Source: Fretibacterium sp. OH1220_COT-178 (GTDB lineage: Bacteria > Synergistota > Synergistia > Synergistales > Aminobacteriaceae). From it: a DNA stretch of 60,316 nt. The translations under genes were made by a program, and so were the position numbers. The stretch is from contig NZ_RQYL01000020.1 of NCBI RefSeq assembly GCF_003860125.1, positions 1-60,316 of the forward strand, written 5' to 3'. This document shows, piece after piece, positions 33,943 through 43,403 of the stretch. The notes beneath the pieces are model-generated. The model saw nothing but the letters and a program-made list of their open reading frames with translations, was not told where the DNA came from and made no database searches. Position 1 is the first letter of the stretch. Every line of letters begins with the position of its first letter.

Positions 33943-34712
33943 CCCGCCCGCTGCCGGCGAAACCCATCGTCGCCCGGGGCAGAACCCTGGGGGGCCCGGT
34001 CCCCCTGATCTGCGTCCCCCTCGTGGGAAAGGACCGACCCGGGATTCTGGCCGAGGTGGAGAACCTCAACCGCGTCGCTCCGGATATCATCGAACTTCGC
34101 GTGGACGCATGGGACACGATCGATGATACGGACTCCTCCCTGGATCTGCTGGCCGAGATACGCGGACTCGTGGGGGACCTGCCCGTCATCCTCACCTGCC
34201 GCGGACACTGGGAGGGCGGCATCAAGGCCGTCTCCGAGGGGGCAAAGGACGCGCTCTACGAAGGGGCGATCGAGAAACGGCTGGTGGATTTCGTGGACAA
34301 GGAGCTCAGCTACGGCCCCGAGAAACTGGCCCGGCTGAAGGCCCTGTCGGCCCCCAACGGGGTCTCCCTCATCGTCTCCTGTCACGATTTTCAAAAGACG
34401 CCCTCGATGCCCTTCATCTATGCCCAGCTCGCACGCCAGATCGCCTGCGGGGCGGACGTGGCGAAGATCGCCCTGATGCCGCAGTCGGAGGAGGACGTGC
34501 TGAAGGTCTTCGAGGCCACTCTGGCCGTCCGCAGGGATTTTCCGGACATCCCGCTGATCACCATGTCCATGGGAGAGCTCGGACAAGTCAGCCGCATTGC
34601 GGGCGGGCTCTACGGGGCCGACCTCACCTTCGCCGTGGGAAGCGCGGCATCGGCACCGGGGCAGATTCCGGTCCTGCAGATGCGCAGTTCGTTCGACCTG
34701 CTCTACCGTTAG
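33939..34712 (+). CDS. aroD: Type I 3-dehydroquinate dehydratase
   Basis: Schiff-base lyase converting 3-dehydroquinate to 3-dehydroshikimate; 257 residues. Family landmarks: PLICVPLVGKD, DIIELRVDAWD, VILTCRGHWEGG, catalytic His in LIVSCHDFQKTP and Schiff-base Lys in GADVAKIALMPQ, then MSMGELGQVSRI. The start overlaps the ThDP gene (ATGA). Placement with a transporter and AroE in an IclR-controlled unit points to catabolic use rather than aromatic amino acid synthesis (inference). Confidence 0.95.
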   Translation: MTRPLPAKPIVARGRTLGGPVPLICVPLVGKDRPGILAEVENLNRVAPDIIELRVDAWDTIDDTDSSLDLLAEIRGLVGDLPVILTCRGHWEGGIKAVSEGAKDALYEGAIEKRLVDFVDKELSYGPEKLARLKALSAPNGVSLIVSCHDFQKTPSMPFIYAQLARQIACGADVAKIALMPQSEEDVLKVFEATLAVRRDFPDIPLITMSMGELGQVSRIAGGLYGADLTFAVGSAASAPGQIPVLQMRSSFDLLYR

Positions 34713-34743
34713 ACACAAAACCGATTCCACGAGGAGGAGAAAG

Positions 34744-35565
34744 ATGTCCAGAAAATATTCGCTGGCCCAACTGACGGTCCTTGCCTGGTCGCCCCCGGAA
34801 ATGATCTACAACGCCCGCACGCTGGGCTACGACTGCGTGGGCATCCGCACCATCAGCATGGGGGTCAAGGGGGAGAACGACTTCGACCTGGCAAAGAACA
34901 AGAGGCTCTTCGATCTCACCCGGGAGGCGCTCGACGAGACCGGCCTCTTCATCAACGACATCGAGCTGGCAAAGATCGGGGACGGCATCGACGTCAGGAA
35001 TTACGAGAGCGCTTTCGAGGCCTCCGCCAAATTGGGCGTCAGGAACGTCATCAGCAGCATCTGGACGGACAGAAAGGATTTCTACACGGAGCAGTTCGCC
35101 GCGCTGTGCGACCTCGCCGGCCAGTACGGCCTTACCGTGAACCTCGAGTTCGTCACCTGGGCCAGCGTCAGCACGCTTAAAGGCGTGCGCGAGGTTCTGG
35201 ACGCGGTCAAGCGCCCCAACGCCGGAATCATGGTGGACACGCTGCACCTCCACCGTTCCCGGGTCCGGCCCGAGGAGCTGGACGACTGCCCCCGCGAACT
35301 GTTCCACATGGCCCACATCTGTGACGGCCCTCCGGAGATCCCCGCGGACAAGGAAGGCTTGATCCATACGGGACGGGATGCCCGTTACTACGTCGGGGAA
35401 GGGGCGATCGACGTCGCGGACATCATCCGCAGGCTTCCGGAGCACGTCGTCCTCTCCATCGAGCTGCCGCACCTGGCGCGGGTCGCGGACTGGGGAGCGA
35501 CGGAACACGCGCGCCGCTGTCTGAAAACGGCGAAAGAGTACATGGCCAAACACGGCATCGTCTGA
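34744..35565 (+). CDS. Sugar-phosphate isomerase/epimerase-like TIM barrel (xylose isomerase/AP endonuclease 2 family)
   Basis: 273 residues. Metal-site features of the family include VNLEFVTWASV (Glu ligand), MVDTLHLHRSRV (Asp and His ligands), HICDGPPE and LSIELPHLAR (Glu ligand). GAGGAGG precedes the ATG. The fold includes isomerases, epimerases and 3-dehydroshikimate dehydratases (AsbF/QuiC type). Sitting right after aroD, dehydration or isomerisation of 3-dehydroshikimate is an attractive but unproven role. Confidence 0.78.
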   Translation: MSRKYSLAQLTVLAWSPPEMIYNARTLGYDCVGIRTISMGVKGENDFDLAKNKRLFDLTREALDETGLFINDIELAKIGDGIDVRNYESAFEASAKLGVRNVISSIWTDRKDFYTEQFAALCDLAGQYGLTVNLEFVTWASVSTLKGVREVLDAVKRPNAGIMVDTLHLHRSRVRPEELDDCPRELFHMAHICDGPPEIPADKEGLIHTGRDARYYVGEGAIDVADIIRRLPEHVVLSIELPHLARVADWGATEHARRCLKTAKEYMAKHGIV

Positions 35566-35711
35566 TTCAAAATAGCCCGCAAACGCCGTTGCCGTTTGCC
35601 GCCGCCCGACGTGCCCGCCCGGGGGACTTCGGAAGGCGGGACGACGGATTCCGGAGCCGTCCCGGATTCCACCGCCAATTTCGTTTACGGGCAGTTTAAG
35701 GAGTGATGTTC

Positions 35712-37133
35712 ATGGCAACCAAGGAGATAACAGCCGAACAGCTTCAGATGCTGGAGGAGCTCGTGGCCCGGGCCCGCCGGGTCCAGAGCGTCATCGAGGG
35801 GTATTCGCAGGAGAGGGTGGACCGTATGTGCCGGGCCGTGGCCTGGGCTGCGGGCAACCCCGAGGATTTTCAGCGCCTGTGCTGGATGGGGGTGGACGAA
35901 AGCGGGGCGGGCGACAGAAACGGCCGCTACGGCAAGCGGCACAAGATCCTCGGCGTGCTGCGCGATGCCCTGCGCCAGAGGAGCGTCGGGATCGTCGAGA
36001 TGAACCCCGAAAAGGGGCTGGTACGCTACGCCAAGCCCGCGGGGCTGATCGCCTCCTTGATCCCCATGACCAATCCCGAGCTGACCCCGATCGTCACGGC
36101 AATCTACGCGCTCAAAGCCCGCGACGTCGTCATATTCTCCCCTCACCCACGGACGAAAAAGACGACGTTCGAGGCCGTGCGCCTGATGCGGGATGCGCTC
36201 AGGGCCCTTGGGGAGCCGGAGGACTTCCTTCAGTGCATCGAGGACCCGAACATGGCCGTAGTGGAGCAGATCATGAAGATGGGCGACCTGATCATGGCCA
36301 CAGGGGGTCCGGCCATGACCAAGGCCGCGCACAGCTCGGGAAAACCCGCCTACTGCTCGGGGGCCGGCAACGCGACGATGATCTTCGACGAGACGGCGGA
36401 CGTCGAGATCGCCGCCCGCAACACCCGCATCAGCAAGACCTCGGATTTCGGCTCGGGATGTTCCGCGGACGGCAATCTGATCATTCACGGCAAAATCTAC
36501 GACCGGATGGTGAAGGCGCTCCAGGACGAGGGCGGTTACCTGGCCAACGACGAGGAACGCGAAAAACTCAAGCGCGCCATGTGGGACGAGGAGGGACACC
36601 GGATCGTCGCCACCGTCGCGGTCTCGCCCCAGAAACTGGCCCAGGCCGCCGGGTTCGAGATCCCCGAGGATCGCCGATTCATCATGGTCACGGGCGACGG
36701 CATCGGCAAGGAGCACAAGTTCTCCGGCGAGAAACTGACCACGCTGCTGGCCCTCTACCGCTACGAGGGGGAGTTCGAGAACGCGCTCGCCATGATGGAT
36801 CGGATCTATCGTGTGGGCGGACGCGGCCACTCCTGCGGGATCTACAGCCACGACGACGAACACATTCACCGTCTGGCCCTCCGGGCTCCGGTCACCCGCA
36901 TCATGGTCCGGCAGCCTCAGTCCAAGGCCAACGCGGGCAGCGCGGAGAACGGAATGCCCATGACCTCCAGCATGGGATGCGGCATCTGGGGCGGCAACAT
37001 GGTCTCCGAGAACATCGCCCTGAAGCATTACATGCAGAGCACCTGGGTCGCCCGTCCCATCCTCAGGGATCAGCCGGACGAGGCCGTTCTCTTCGGGGAG
37101 TTCTTCGACCCCTCGCGGACCCGGCCCTCCTGA
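35712..37133 (+). CDS. CoA-acylating aldehyde dehydrogenase (SauS/EutE-like)
   Basis: NAD(P)-dependent oxidation of an aldehyde to its acyl-CoA; 473 residues. Likely nucleophile Cys250 in KTSDFGSGCSADGN, matching the KTxxxxxSCSxEN pattern of sulfoacetaldehyde-type acylating dehydrogenases. The early block YAKPAGLIASLIPMTNPELTP is the cofactor entry region, and GGPAMTKAAHSSGKPAYCSGAGN follows. ATG 35712 is chosen because AAGGAG is 8 bases upstream. The C-terminus SMGCGIWGGN...WVARPI is intact. It probably captures an aldehyde released by the ThDP enzyme as a CoA ester (inference). Confidence 0.85.
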   Translation: MATKEITAEQLQMLEELVARARRVQSVIEGYSQERVDRMCRAVAWAAGNPEDFQRLCWMGVDESGAGDRNGRYGKRHKILGVLRDALRQRSVGIVEMNPEKGLVRYAKPAGLIASLIPMTNPELTPIVTAIYALKARDVVIFSPHPRTKKTTFEAVRLMRDALRALGEPEDFLQCIEDPNMAVVEQIMKMGDLIMATGGPAMTKAAHSSGKPAYCSGAGNATMIFDETADVEIAARNTRISKTSDFGSGCSADGNLIIHGKIYDRMVKALQDEGGYLANDEEREKLKRAMWDEEGHRIVATVAVSPQKLAQAAGFEIPEDRRFIMVTGDGIGKEHKFSGEKLTTLLALYRYEGEFENALAMMDRIYRVGGRGHSCGIYSHDDEHIHRLALRAPVTRIMVRQPQSKANAGSAENGMPMTSSMGCGIWGGNMVSENIALKHYMQSTWVARPILRDQPDEAVLFGEFFDPSRTRPS

Positions 37134-37207
37134 CGGCGGAAATACGGGACGAGATCCCGATAAATGCGCACACGATGCGCAAAATCAGAGAAACGGAGGA
37201 GAGTTCG

Positions 37208-38215
37208 ATGAAACGATCGCTCGCAACGGCAGCGGCCATTCTGTTCCTGATGCTGCAGCAGGTTCTTCCTGCCTCAGCGGCCTATCCGGACAAGAACATC
37301 AACGGCTACATCGCCTGGGGGGCCGGAGGCGGAACGGACAACGCCTCCCGAGCCCTCACCCCGCTGGTCGAAAAGCTTCTGGGCGCCAAGATCATTCTGC
37401 AGAACAAGCCCGGCGCCGCAGGCTCTCTGGCCACGACGCTCGTCTCCAATATGCCCGCCGACGGCTACTCCATTCTCTACAACGCCGAAGGGCCGGCCCT
37501 CTACAAAATCCTGGGGCTCGGCAAGTTCGACTACAACGATTTCGAGACGCTCTGCCTGATGGTCTTCGGAGTCGACGTCATCTGCGTCCATCCCGACACC
37601 CCCTACAAGACCCTGGATGAGCTGGTCAAGGCCGCGCAGGCCAGTCCCAGGACGATCAAGCTGGCCTCCACCGGTACCGGAGGAATCCCCTTCGTCATCG
37701 CCTCGATCCTGAAGGCCATGCACAACGTCGAGTTCAACCTGGTCGGGTTCGACGGGGACGGCTCCGGAATCGCCGCCCTTTTGGGCGGACACGTCGACGG
37801 CATGCCCATCAGCATGATGGGAGCGGGCACCGTGGATCTGATCAAGACGGGCAAGCTGCGCGCCCTGGCCGTCATCTACGACAAAAGGGTAGAACAGCTG
37901 CCCGACGTCCCGGCGATCACCGAGATCTATCCCGAGTTCGCCCAATACCTGCCCATCGGGCACTTCTACGGCGCGTTCGTCAAGAAGGGGACGCCGGAGG
38001 ACATCGTGACGAAACTGCGGGACGCCTACATGACGGCCGTAAAGGACCCCAGCTTCATGGACTTCATCCAGCGCCTGAACGGCATCCCCCTCGCCCTCTC
38101 GGGGGAGGAGGCCGGGGAGTTCCTTCGCAAGAACCAGTCGAACGTCGCCTGGCTCCTTCAGGATGCCGGGGTGACAAAGGCATCCCCCGAGGAGTTCGGA
38201 ATCCCCAAGCCCTAG
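37208..38215 (+). CDS. Tripartite tricarboxylate transporter solute-binding protein (TctC family), copy 1
   Basis: Periplasmic receptor of 335 residues with a signal peptide (KRSLATAAAILFLMLQQVLPASA, cleavage before AYP). Family blocks are GYIAWGAGGGTDNASRAL, IILQNKPGAAGSLATT, MPADGYSILY and FGAFVKKGTPEDIVTKL-like FYGAFVKKGTPEDIV. It binds a carboxylic acid and presents it to TctAB. It is about 50% similar by eye to the next gene. Confidence 0.93.
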   Translation: MKRSLATAAAILFLMLQQVLPASAAYPDKNINGYIAWGAGGGTDNASRALTPLVEKLLGAKIILQNKPGAAGSLATTLVSNMPADGYSILYNAEGPALYKILGLGKFDYNDFETLCLMVFGVDVICVHPDTPYKTLDELVKAAQASPRTIKLASTGTGGIPFVIASILKAMHNVEFNLVGFDGDGSGIAALLGGHVDGMPISMMGAGTVDLIKTGKLRALAVIYDKRVEQLPDVPAITEIYPEFAQYLPIGHFYGAFVKKGTPEDIVTKLRDAYMTAVKDPSFMDFIQRLNGIPLALSGEEAGEFLRKNQSNVAWLLQDAGVTKASPEEFGIPKP

Positions 38216-38275
38216 CTTCCGCATCTTCTAAGAAGGTTCGAGAATACACTCCACAAAAAAGGACGGGATTCTCCA

Positions 38276-39277
38276 ATGCTGAAAAAACTCACCTCTCTGC
38301 TGCTCGTTTCCCTGACGCTCGCTGCCGCTTCCGCCTCGTTCGCCGGGGAGTATCCGGAGAGAAACATCAACGGCTACATCGTCTGGGGCGCCGGGGGCGT
38401 CACGGACAACGTCTCCCGCGCCCTGGCCTCGCTGGCGGAAAAGGAGCTGGGCGCTTCCATCGTCATGCAGAACAAGACCGGCGCCTCGGGGGCGATCGCC
38501 ACGACCTACGTCCACAACGCACCCGCCGACGGATACAGCCTTTTGTTCGGAGCCGAGAATCAGGGACTTTACAAGGTGATGAACCTCTCGCAGATCGACT
38601 ACGACGAGTTCATCCCCCTGCTGATCGCCATGGGCAACACCGGCGTGGTCTGCGTATCCCCCTCCTCCCCCCACGCCACCTACAAGGATTTCATCGACGC
38701 TGCCCAGGGCGAGAAGAAGTTCTCCATGGGCAGCACGGGGCCCGGAGGGTTCCCCTACGTCGCAAGCTGCATGATGACCGACATCCATAAAGGCGTCCGC
38801 TTCAACTTCGTCCAGTTCGACGGGGAGGCCGGAGCGCTGACGGCCCTGATGGGCGGCCATATCGATGCGGTCCCGGTAGGGCTTCTGTCGGCCGCGGAGC
38901 TCATAAAAGGGAACAAAATCCGCGCATTGGCCGTTTTGGCGGACAAACGCCTTCCTCAGTTTCCCGACCTCCCCGCCATCACGGAGTTCTTTCCCGAATA
39001 TGAGCGCTATCTCCCGTGGGAGGCCTTCTACGGCGTCTTCATCAAAAAGGGAACCCCGGACGATATCGTGAACAAGCTCAAGGACGCCTTCATCGAGGCC
39101 TCCCGGAATCCGGTTTTCGACAAGTTCGCCGAAAACCTCGGGGGCACCAAGCTCGCATTGACCGGGCAGGACGCCCGTGCATACGTCGACAAGAATCGCT
39201 CGGTCGCCGCGTGGCTGATGCAGCGGGCCGGGGCCGCCAAAAGGTCCCCCGCCGAGTTCGGAATTCCCGAACCCTAG
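38276..39277 (+). CDS. Tripartite tricarboxylate transporter solute-binding protein (TctC family), copy 2
   Basis: 333 residues; signal peptide KKLTSLLLVSLTLAAASASFA. Shares NINGYIVWGAGGVTDNVSRAL, NKTGASGAIATTYVHNAPADGYSLLFG and FIKKGTPDDIVNKLKDAF with copy 1, so the two are a tandem duplication. Divergence in the middle may give a second ligand range for the same permease. A strong terminator-like hairpin follows before tctB. Confidence 0.93.
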   Translation: MLKKLTSLLLVSLTLAAASASFAGEYPERNINGYIVWGAGGVTDNVSRALASLAEKELGASIVMQNKTGASGAIATTYVHNAPADGYSLLFGAENQGLYKVMNLSQIDYDEFIPLLIAMGNTGVVCVSPSSPHATYKDFIDAAQGEKKFSMGSTGPGGFPYVASCMMTDIHKGVRFNFVQFDGEAGALTALMGGHIDAVPVGLLSAAELIKGNKIRALAVLADKRLPQFPDLPAITEFFPEYERYLPWEAFYGVFIKKGTPDDIVNKLKDAFIEASRNPVFDKFAENLGGTKLALTGQDARAYVDKNRSVAAWLMQRAGAAKRSPAEFGIPEP

Positions 39278-39288
39278 GCCGCAAGTAC

Positions 39289-39322
39289 GGCCCCCGCCGC
39301 GCCCTGGGCGGGGGCCTGTTTT
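39289..39322 (+). terminator. Intra-operon terminator/attenuator between tctC and tctB
   Basis: Ten-base arms GGCCCCCGCC (39289-39298) and GGCGGGGGCC (39307-39316), loop of 8, then TGTTTTTC. It would reduce read-through into tctB and tctA, leaving more binding protein than permease. Confidence 0.85.
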
Positions 39323-39393
39323 TCGACGGCCGAAGCCTTCACCCCCCTCCCCGAAACGGAGAAAGCCGCCATCCCGCGAAAGGAGATCCGACC

Positions 39394-39858
39394 ATGCAGG
39401 ATCATTCGGAAACGAACTCCAGAAAACCCGGAGAACTCGCCTTTGCCCTTCTGTGCGTCCTATTCGGCGCGTTGGGCTACTACTTCGCCATGGACATCAC
39501 GAGCGGAGAGCTCTCCTCCCCCTCCGTGGCTCCCAAACTCGCATCGGCCGTCATCGTCCTCATGGGTCTGGCCGAGCTGCGGCGCTGCCTGAAGAAGGGA
39601 AAGCCGCTCCCGGGCCCCGGCCCCCTGTTGCGCTATCTCTTCACCTGGGACGTCGTGTTCATCCTTGCGATGCTGGGGGCCTATTCGATCCTTCTTCCCA
39701 TCCTCCACTTTCCTCTGGCCTCGTTTTTGTTTCTGCTCTGCTCCCTCTTCTACTTGCAAAGGGGCAAGCGCTTCTTCCTGTGCCTCGCCGTATCGGTATC
39801 GTCCATCGCCGTTTTGGTGGGGATATTCAAATACATCTTCAAGGTTATGCTGCCCTGA
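39394..39858 (+). CDS. Tripartite tricarboxylate transporter small membrane subunit TctB
   Basis: 154 residues with four membrane segments (about 13-33, 45-65, 88-110, 125-150), the TctB pattern. AGGAG lies 8 bases before the ATG. The open frame upstream runs through the tctC gene in another frame and is not coding. It pairs with TctA 46 bases downstream. Confidence 0.9.
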   Translation: MQDHSETNSRKPGELAFALLCVLFGALGYYFAMDITSGELSSPSVAPKLASAVIVLMGLAELRRCLKKGKPLPGPGPLLRYLFTWDVVFILAMLGAYSILLPILHFPLASFLFLLCSLFYLQRGKRFFLCLAVSVSSIAVLVGIFKYIFKVMLP

Positions 39859-39904
39859 TTCGACAAGGCGGCAGGTCCCCTCGACAGAGTAAGGAGACAA
39901 ACAC

Positions 39905-41416
39905 ATGGAACAAATGCACGGCTTCCTCGCACCGTTTTTCAACATTCAGATGGTGGCCCTCGTCTGGCTGGGCGTCCTGGCCGGCGTCTGGGTCGGGGCC
40001 ATTCCGGGCCTATCCGTCACCATGGCCGCTTCCCTGCTGATCTCCTTCACGTTCTCCTGGAGCCTCGACAACGCCCTCGCCCTGATCTGCGGGGTTTTCG
40101 TCGGCGGCGTCTACGGAGGCGCGATCACGGCAATCCTGCTCAACATCCCGGGAGCGCCCGCAGCCATCGCCACGGGGTTCGACGGCTATCCCCTGGCCAG
40201 GAGAGGCGAGGCCGGACGCACCATCGGCCTGGTGACGACGGTCTCCATCTTCGGCGGCCTGCTGGGAATCGCCATCCTGGCGGTCGCGGCCCCCGTAGTC
40301 GCTAATTTTGCGCTCAAGTTCGCCCCGCGGGACTACTTCCTGCTGGCCCTGATGGGACTGCTCCTGATCGGCAGCATCGGGGGCGGGGACCCGATCAAGG
40401 GCATACTGGCCGGGGCCGTCGGCGTGCTTCTCAGCATGGTGGGGATGGATCCCTCCACGGGAGAGCTCCGCTACACGTTCGGCAACATCTACCTCATGGC
40501 GGGGATCAGTTTCGTCACCGCCATGATCGGCCTTTTCGGCGTTTCCGAGGTGCTCTTTCAGCTCAGGGACAGCACGCAGGCCGCAGCCAAACAAAAACTG
40601 GACAAGATCGTTCCGGACCTCAAGACCTTTTTCAGCCATCTTCCCCTGGCCCTGAGATCGGGGCTTCTGGGCGTCTGGATCGGCGCTCTGCCGGGAACCG
40701 GGGGGGACGTCGCCGCCCTCCTGGCCTACGATCAGGCGAAGCGATCGGTCAAAAATCCGGAGTACCCCTTCGGCGAGGGGGCCATCGAGGGAGTGATCGC
40801 TCCGGAATCCGCGAACAAGGGAGCCGTAGGGGGAGCCTTCATTCCGATGCTGACCCTGGGCATACCGGGCGACGCCGTGACGGCCATCATCATCGGAGCG
40901 CTGTTCATCCACGGGCTCAAGCCCGGCCCCATGCTCATGGTGGAGAACCCGGACATCTTCTGGACGATCATATCCCTGCTCCTCATCGGCAACATCGCCC
41001 TCCTGGTCATCGGACTGCTGAGCGTGAAAATGTTCAGCAAGATCATCGAGGTCCCGAAACTCATCGTCATGCCGGTGGTGATCATCCTCTCCATCATCGG
41101 GACCTACTCCATCCAGAACAGTTTGACCGACGTATTCTGGATGATCGGCTTCGGAGTGCTCGGCTACTTCATGCGGGCCTACGGATACAGCACGGCGCCC
41201 ATGGTCCTGGGAATCATTCTCGGCCCCCTCCTGGACTCCAATTATCGTCGCGCCATGCAGAGTGCGGGGGACGAAATCCTCCCCTTCCTGACGAGCTTCG
41301 TCGCCCACCCCCTGACGCTCTTCCTGACGTGCTGCATCGCCTATCTCATCGTATCGCAAACCCCCTGGTGGCGGGGCAAGCGCAAAAGGACATCCGCGAC
41401 GGTCGAGATATCCTGA
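39905..41416 (+). CDS. Tripartite tricarboxylate transporter large membrane subunit TctA
   Basis: 503 residues, about 12 membrane segments. TctA hallmarks: GAIPGLSVTMAASLLI, GGVYGGAITAILLNIPGAPAAIATGFDGYP and the second repeat GALPGTGGDVAALLAYDQAKR and GAVGGAFIPMLTLGIPGDAVTA. Secondary, ion-driven uptake with TctB and a TctC receptor. Confidence 0.96.
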   Translation: MEQMHGFLAPFFNIQMVALVWLGVLAGVWVGAIPGLSVTMAASLLISFTFSWSLDNALALICGVFVGGVYGGAITAILLNIPGAPAAIATGFDGYPLARRGEAGRTIGLVTTVSIFGGLLGIAILAVAAPVVANFALKFAPRDYFLLALMGLLLIGSIGGGDPIKGILAGAVGVLLSMVGMDPSTGELRYTFGNIYLMAGISFVTAMIGLFGVSEVLFQLRDSTQAAAKQKLDKIVPDLKTFFSHLPLALRSGLLGVWIGALPGTGGDVAALLAYDQAKRSVKNPEYPFGEGAIEGVIAPESANKGAVGGAFIPMLTLGIPGDAVTAIIIGALFIHGLKPGPMLMVENPDIFWTIISLLLIGNIALLVIGLLSVKMFSKIIEVPKLIVMPVVIILSIIGTYSIQNSLTDVFWMIGFGVLGYFMRAYGYSTAPMVLGIILGPLLDSNYRRAMQSAGDEILPFLTSFVAHPLTLFLTCCIAYLIVSQTPWWRGKRKRTSATVEIS

Positions 41417-41484
41417 TCCCGGCCGTTCGCCCCACTTCCGGCCCCGCAATGAATGCGGGCGCAAACTCAAAGGAGGACTCCGTC

Positions 41485-42381
41485 GTGTTGAAGGAAAAGA
41501 CTTTCTGGGCGGACACGGAATTTTTTGGTCTTTTGGGGACCCCTGTTAGGAAATCCCTTTCTCCCGCCATGCACAACGCCAACTTCCGGGCGCTGGGCAT
41601 GAACGCTCTGTACAGCCCCTACGAAGTCGACGAGGAGAGCCTGCCGAAAGTGCTCCCCTCGCTGGGAGCCCTGCGATTCAAGGGGCTCAACATAACCATG
41701 CCCCTGAAGCAAAAAATCATCCCCTACCTCGACGAACTCGACGAACTCGCCGAGCTGTGCAATGCCGTCAATACCGTTTACTGGAAGAACGGCAGGCTCT
41801 GCGGTTCGAACACGGACGGGATCGGCTTCGTACACGGATTGAAGGAACAGGGGCGCTACGACCCGACCGGAAAGCACTGCCTGATCTTCGGAGCCGGCGG
41901 AGCCGCCCGCGGCGTCGCCTTCGCCCTATGCGCCTCGGGAATCAGCACCATCACCCTTTGGGGAAGGGCTTCAGGACACGAAAGGATCGGAAAGCTGGCC
42001 AGCGACCTCAACGCCTACCGCTCCGGAGTGTGCAGGATCCAGTCCACGGAGCCGGGCGACCTGCCCAAATTGTTCGGGGAGTCCGAGCTCGTCATCAATT
42101 CGACGTCGGTGGGCATGACCCCCGAAACGGATGCCACGCCTTTCGACACCGCACTTCTGGAGCCCCGCCACATGGTCTGCGATCTCGTCTACGTGCCCCA
42201 CGACACCAAGATGCTGCGAGAGGCCGAGGCGCGGGGCAGCCGAACCCTGGCGGGCTACTGGATGACGATCTGGCAGGGCGTGGAGGCATTCCGACGCTGG
42301 ACGAACCGGGAGCCCAACGTCGAGGTCATGACCAGGACCATCCTGGAGCACCTGACGCGTCGGGAGGGAACATCCCGATGA
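41485..42381 (+). CDS. aroE: Shikimate/quinate dehydrogenase, AroE family
   Basis: 298 residues. Substrate domain: FGLLGTPVRKSLSPAMHNANF, catalytic Lys in GLNITMPLKQK, Asp in CGSNTDGIGF. NAD(P) domain: IFGAGGAARGVAFAL, then INSTSVGMTPE. GTG 41485 is chosen since AAGGAGG is 8 bases upstream; ATG 41449 and TTG 41488 are alternatives. Being in a catabolic operon it may oxidise quinate or shikimate (YdiB/QuiB-like) rather than reduce 3-dehydroshikimate. Its stop overlaps the next start. Confidence 0.9.
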   Translation: MLKEKTFWADTEFFGLLGTPVRKSLSPAMHNANFRALGMNALYSPYEVDEESLPKVLPSLGALRFKGLNITMPLKQKIIPYLDELDELAELCNAVNTVYWKNGRLCGSNTDGIGFVHGLKEQGRYDPTGKHCLIFGAGGAARGVAFALCASGISTITLWGRASGHERIGKLASDLNAYRSGVCRIQSTEPGDLPKLFGESELVINSTSVGMTPETDATPFDTALLEPRHMVCDLVYVPHDTKMLREAEARGSRTLAGYWMTIWQGVEAFRRWTNREPNVEVMTRTILEHLTRREGTSR

Positions 42382-43301
42382 ACTTCGCTTCCGGCGCCCT
42401 CCCCTCCCGCATCGCGATCTGCGAGGTCGGTCCCCGGGACGGGCTGCAAAACGAAAAAACGCTGCTTTCGATCGAACGGAAGGTGGAATTGATCGAGGCC
42501 GCCGTGGAGGCGGGGGCACGAAGCGTGGAGATCGGATCCTTCGTCCATCCCAAGGCCGTTCCGGCAATGGCGGAGACCGACGAGGTCGCGCGGCGGCTCG
42601 CTCGAAAGGAAGGGGTGGAATACCGAGCCCTCGCCATGAACCTGAAAGGCGTCGAACGCGCCCATGCGGCCGGACTGAGCAAGGTGAAGGTCACGGTTTC
42701 CGCGAGCGACGAGCACTCCCGGAAAAACAGCAACGCCTCTCCGGAGGAGGTCATCCAAAGCTTCGCCTCATGCGCGGCCTTCTGTGCGGAACGCGGCATG
42801 GCGCTGAGCGGGGCCATCTCCACCGCATTCGGATACTCCGACATCGGCGTCATGCCCCTGGAGAGGATATTCCCCATCGTCGAGGCGTATCTGGCCCTCG
42901 GCGTGCGCGAGATCTCCATGTCCGACACCACGGGCGTGGCCAACCCCGCCCAGGTGTACGAAAACATGACCCGTCTCCGGGAGCGTTACGGCGAGGTCAC
43001 ATGGACGCTCCACACCCACAATACCCGAGGCATGGCCCTGGCCAACATCTATGCCGCGTTGACGGCTGGAGTGTCGCATTTCGACGCCTCCTTCGCCGGC
43101 CTTGGGGGGTGTCCGTTCGCCCCGGGGGCCTCCGGCAACATCGCCACGGAGGACGTGGTGCACATGGCCCATGCGATGGGGATCGAGACGGGCTACGACC
43201 TGGCCGGAAGCGTCGCCCTGGCCCGCAGGGTGGAGTCGTACGTGGGGCACCCCGGGGACAGCAGCATGTTGCGCTTGTCCGGGACGGAGTTTTGCCGCTG
43301 A
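42378..43301 (+). CDS. HMG-CoA lyase-family acyl-CoA aldolase
   Basis: DRE-TIM metallolyase of 307 residues. N-terminal EVGPRDGLQNE with metal and base residues, SVEIGSFVHPKAVPAMA, metal-binding HTHNTRGMALAN and the lid Cys in GLGGCPFAPGASGN. Members cleave 3-hydroxy-3-methylglutaryl-CoA or similar branched acyl-CoAs into acetyl-CoA and a keto acid. The ATGA overlap with aroE ties it to the pathway. The substrate here could be an acyl-CoA made by the acylating dehydrogenase (inference). Confidence 0.9.
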   Translation: MNFASGALPSRIAICEVGPRDGLQNEKTLLSIERKVELIEAAVEAGARSVEIGSFVHPKAVPAMAETDEVARRLARKEGVEYRALAMNLKGVERAHAAGLSKVKVTVSASDEHSRKNSNASPEEVIQSFASCAAFCAERGMALSGAISTAFGYSDIGVMPLERIFPIVEAYLALGVREISMSDTTGVANPAQVYENMTRLRERYGEVTWTLHTHNTRGMALANIYAALTAGVSHFDASFAGLGGCPFAPGASGNIATEDVVHMAHAMGIETGYDLAGSVALARRVESYVGHPGDSSMLRLSGTEFCR

Positions 43302-43403
43302 CCCCTTCCTCTGGCAATCCGGCCGCGTGTGCTATACTTCGCTCTGATGCCGGAGGGCCGACCTTCCGGACATGACTCTCTCGACGAAAGGCAATGATCG
43401 CAG

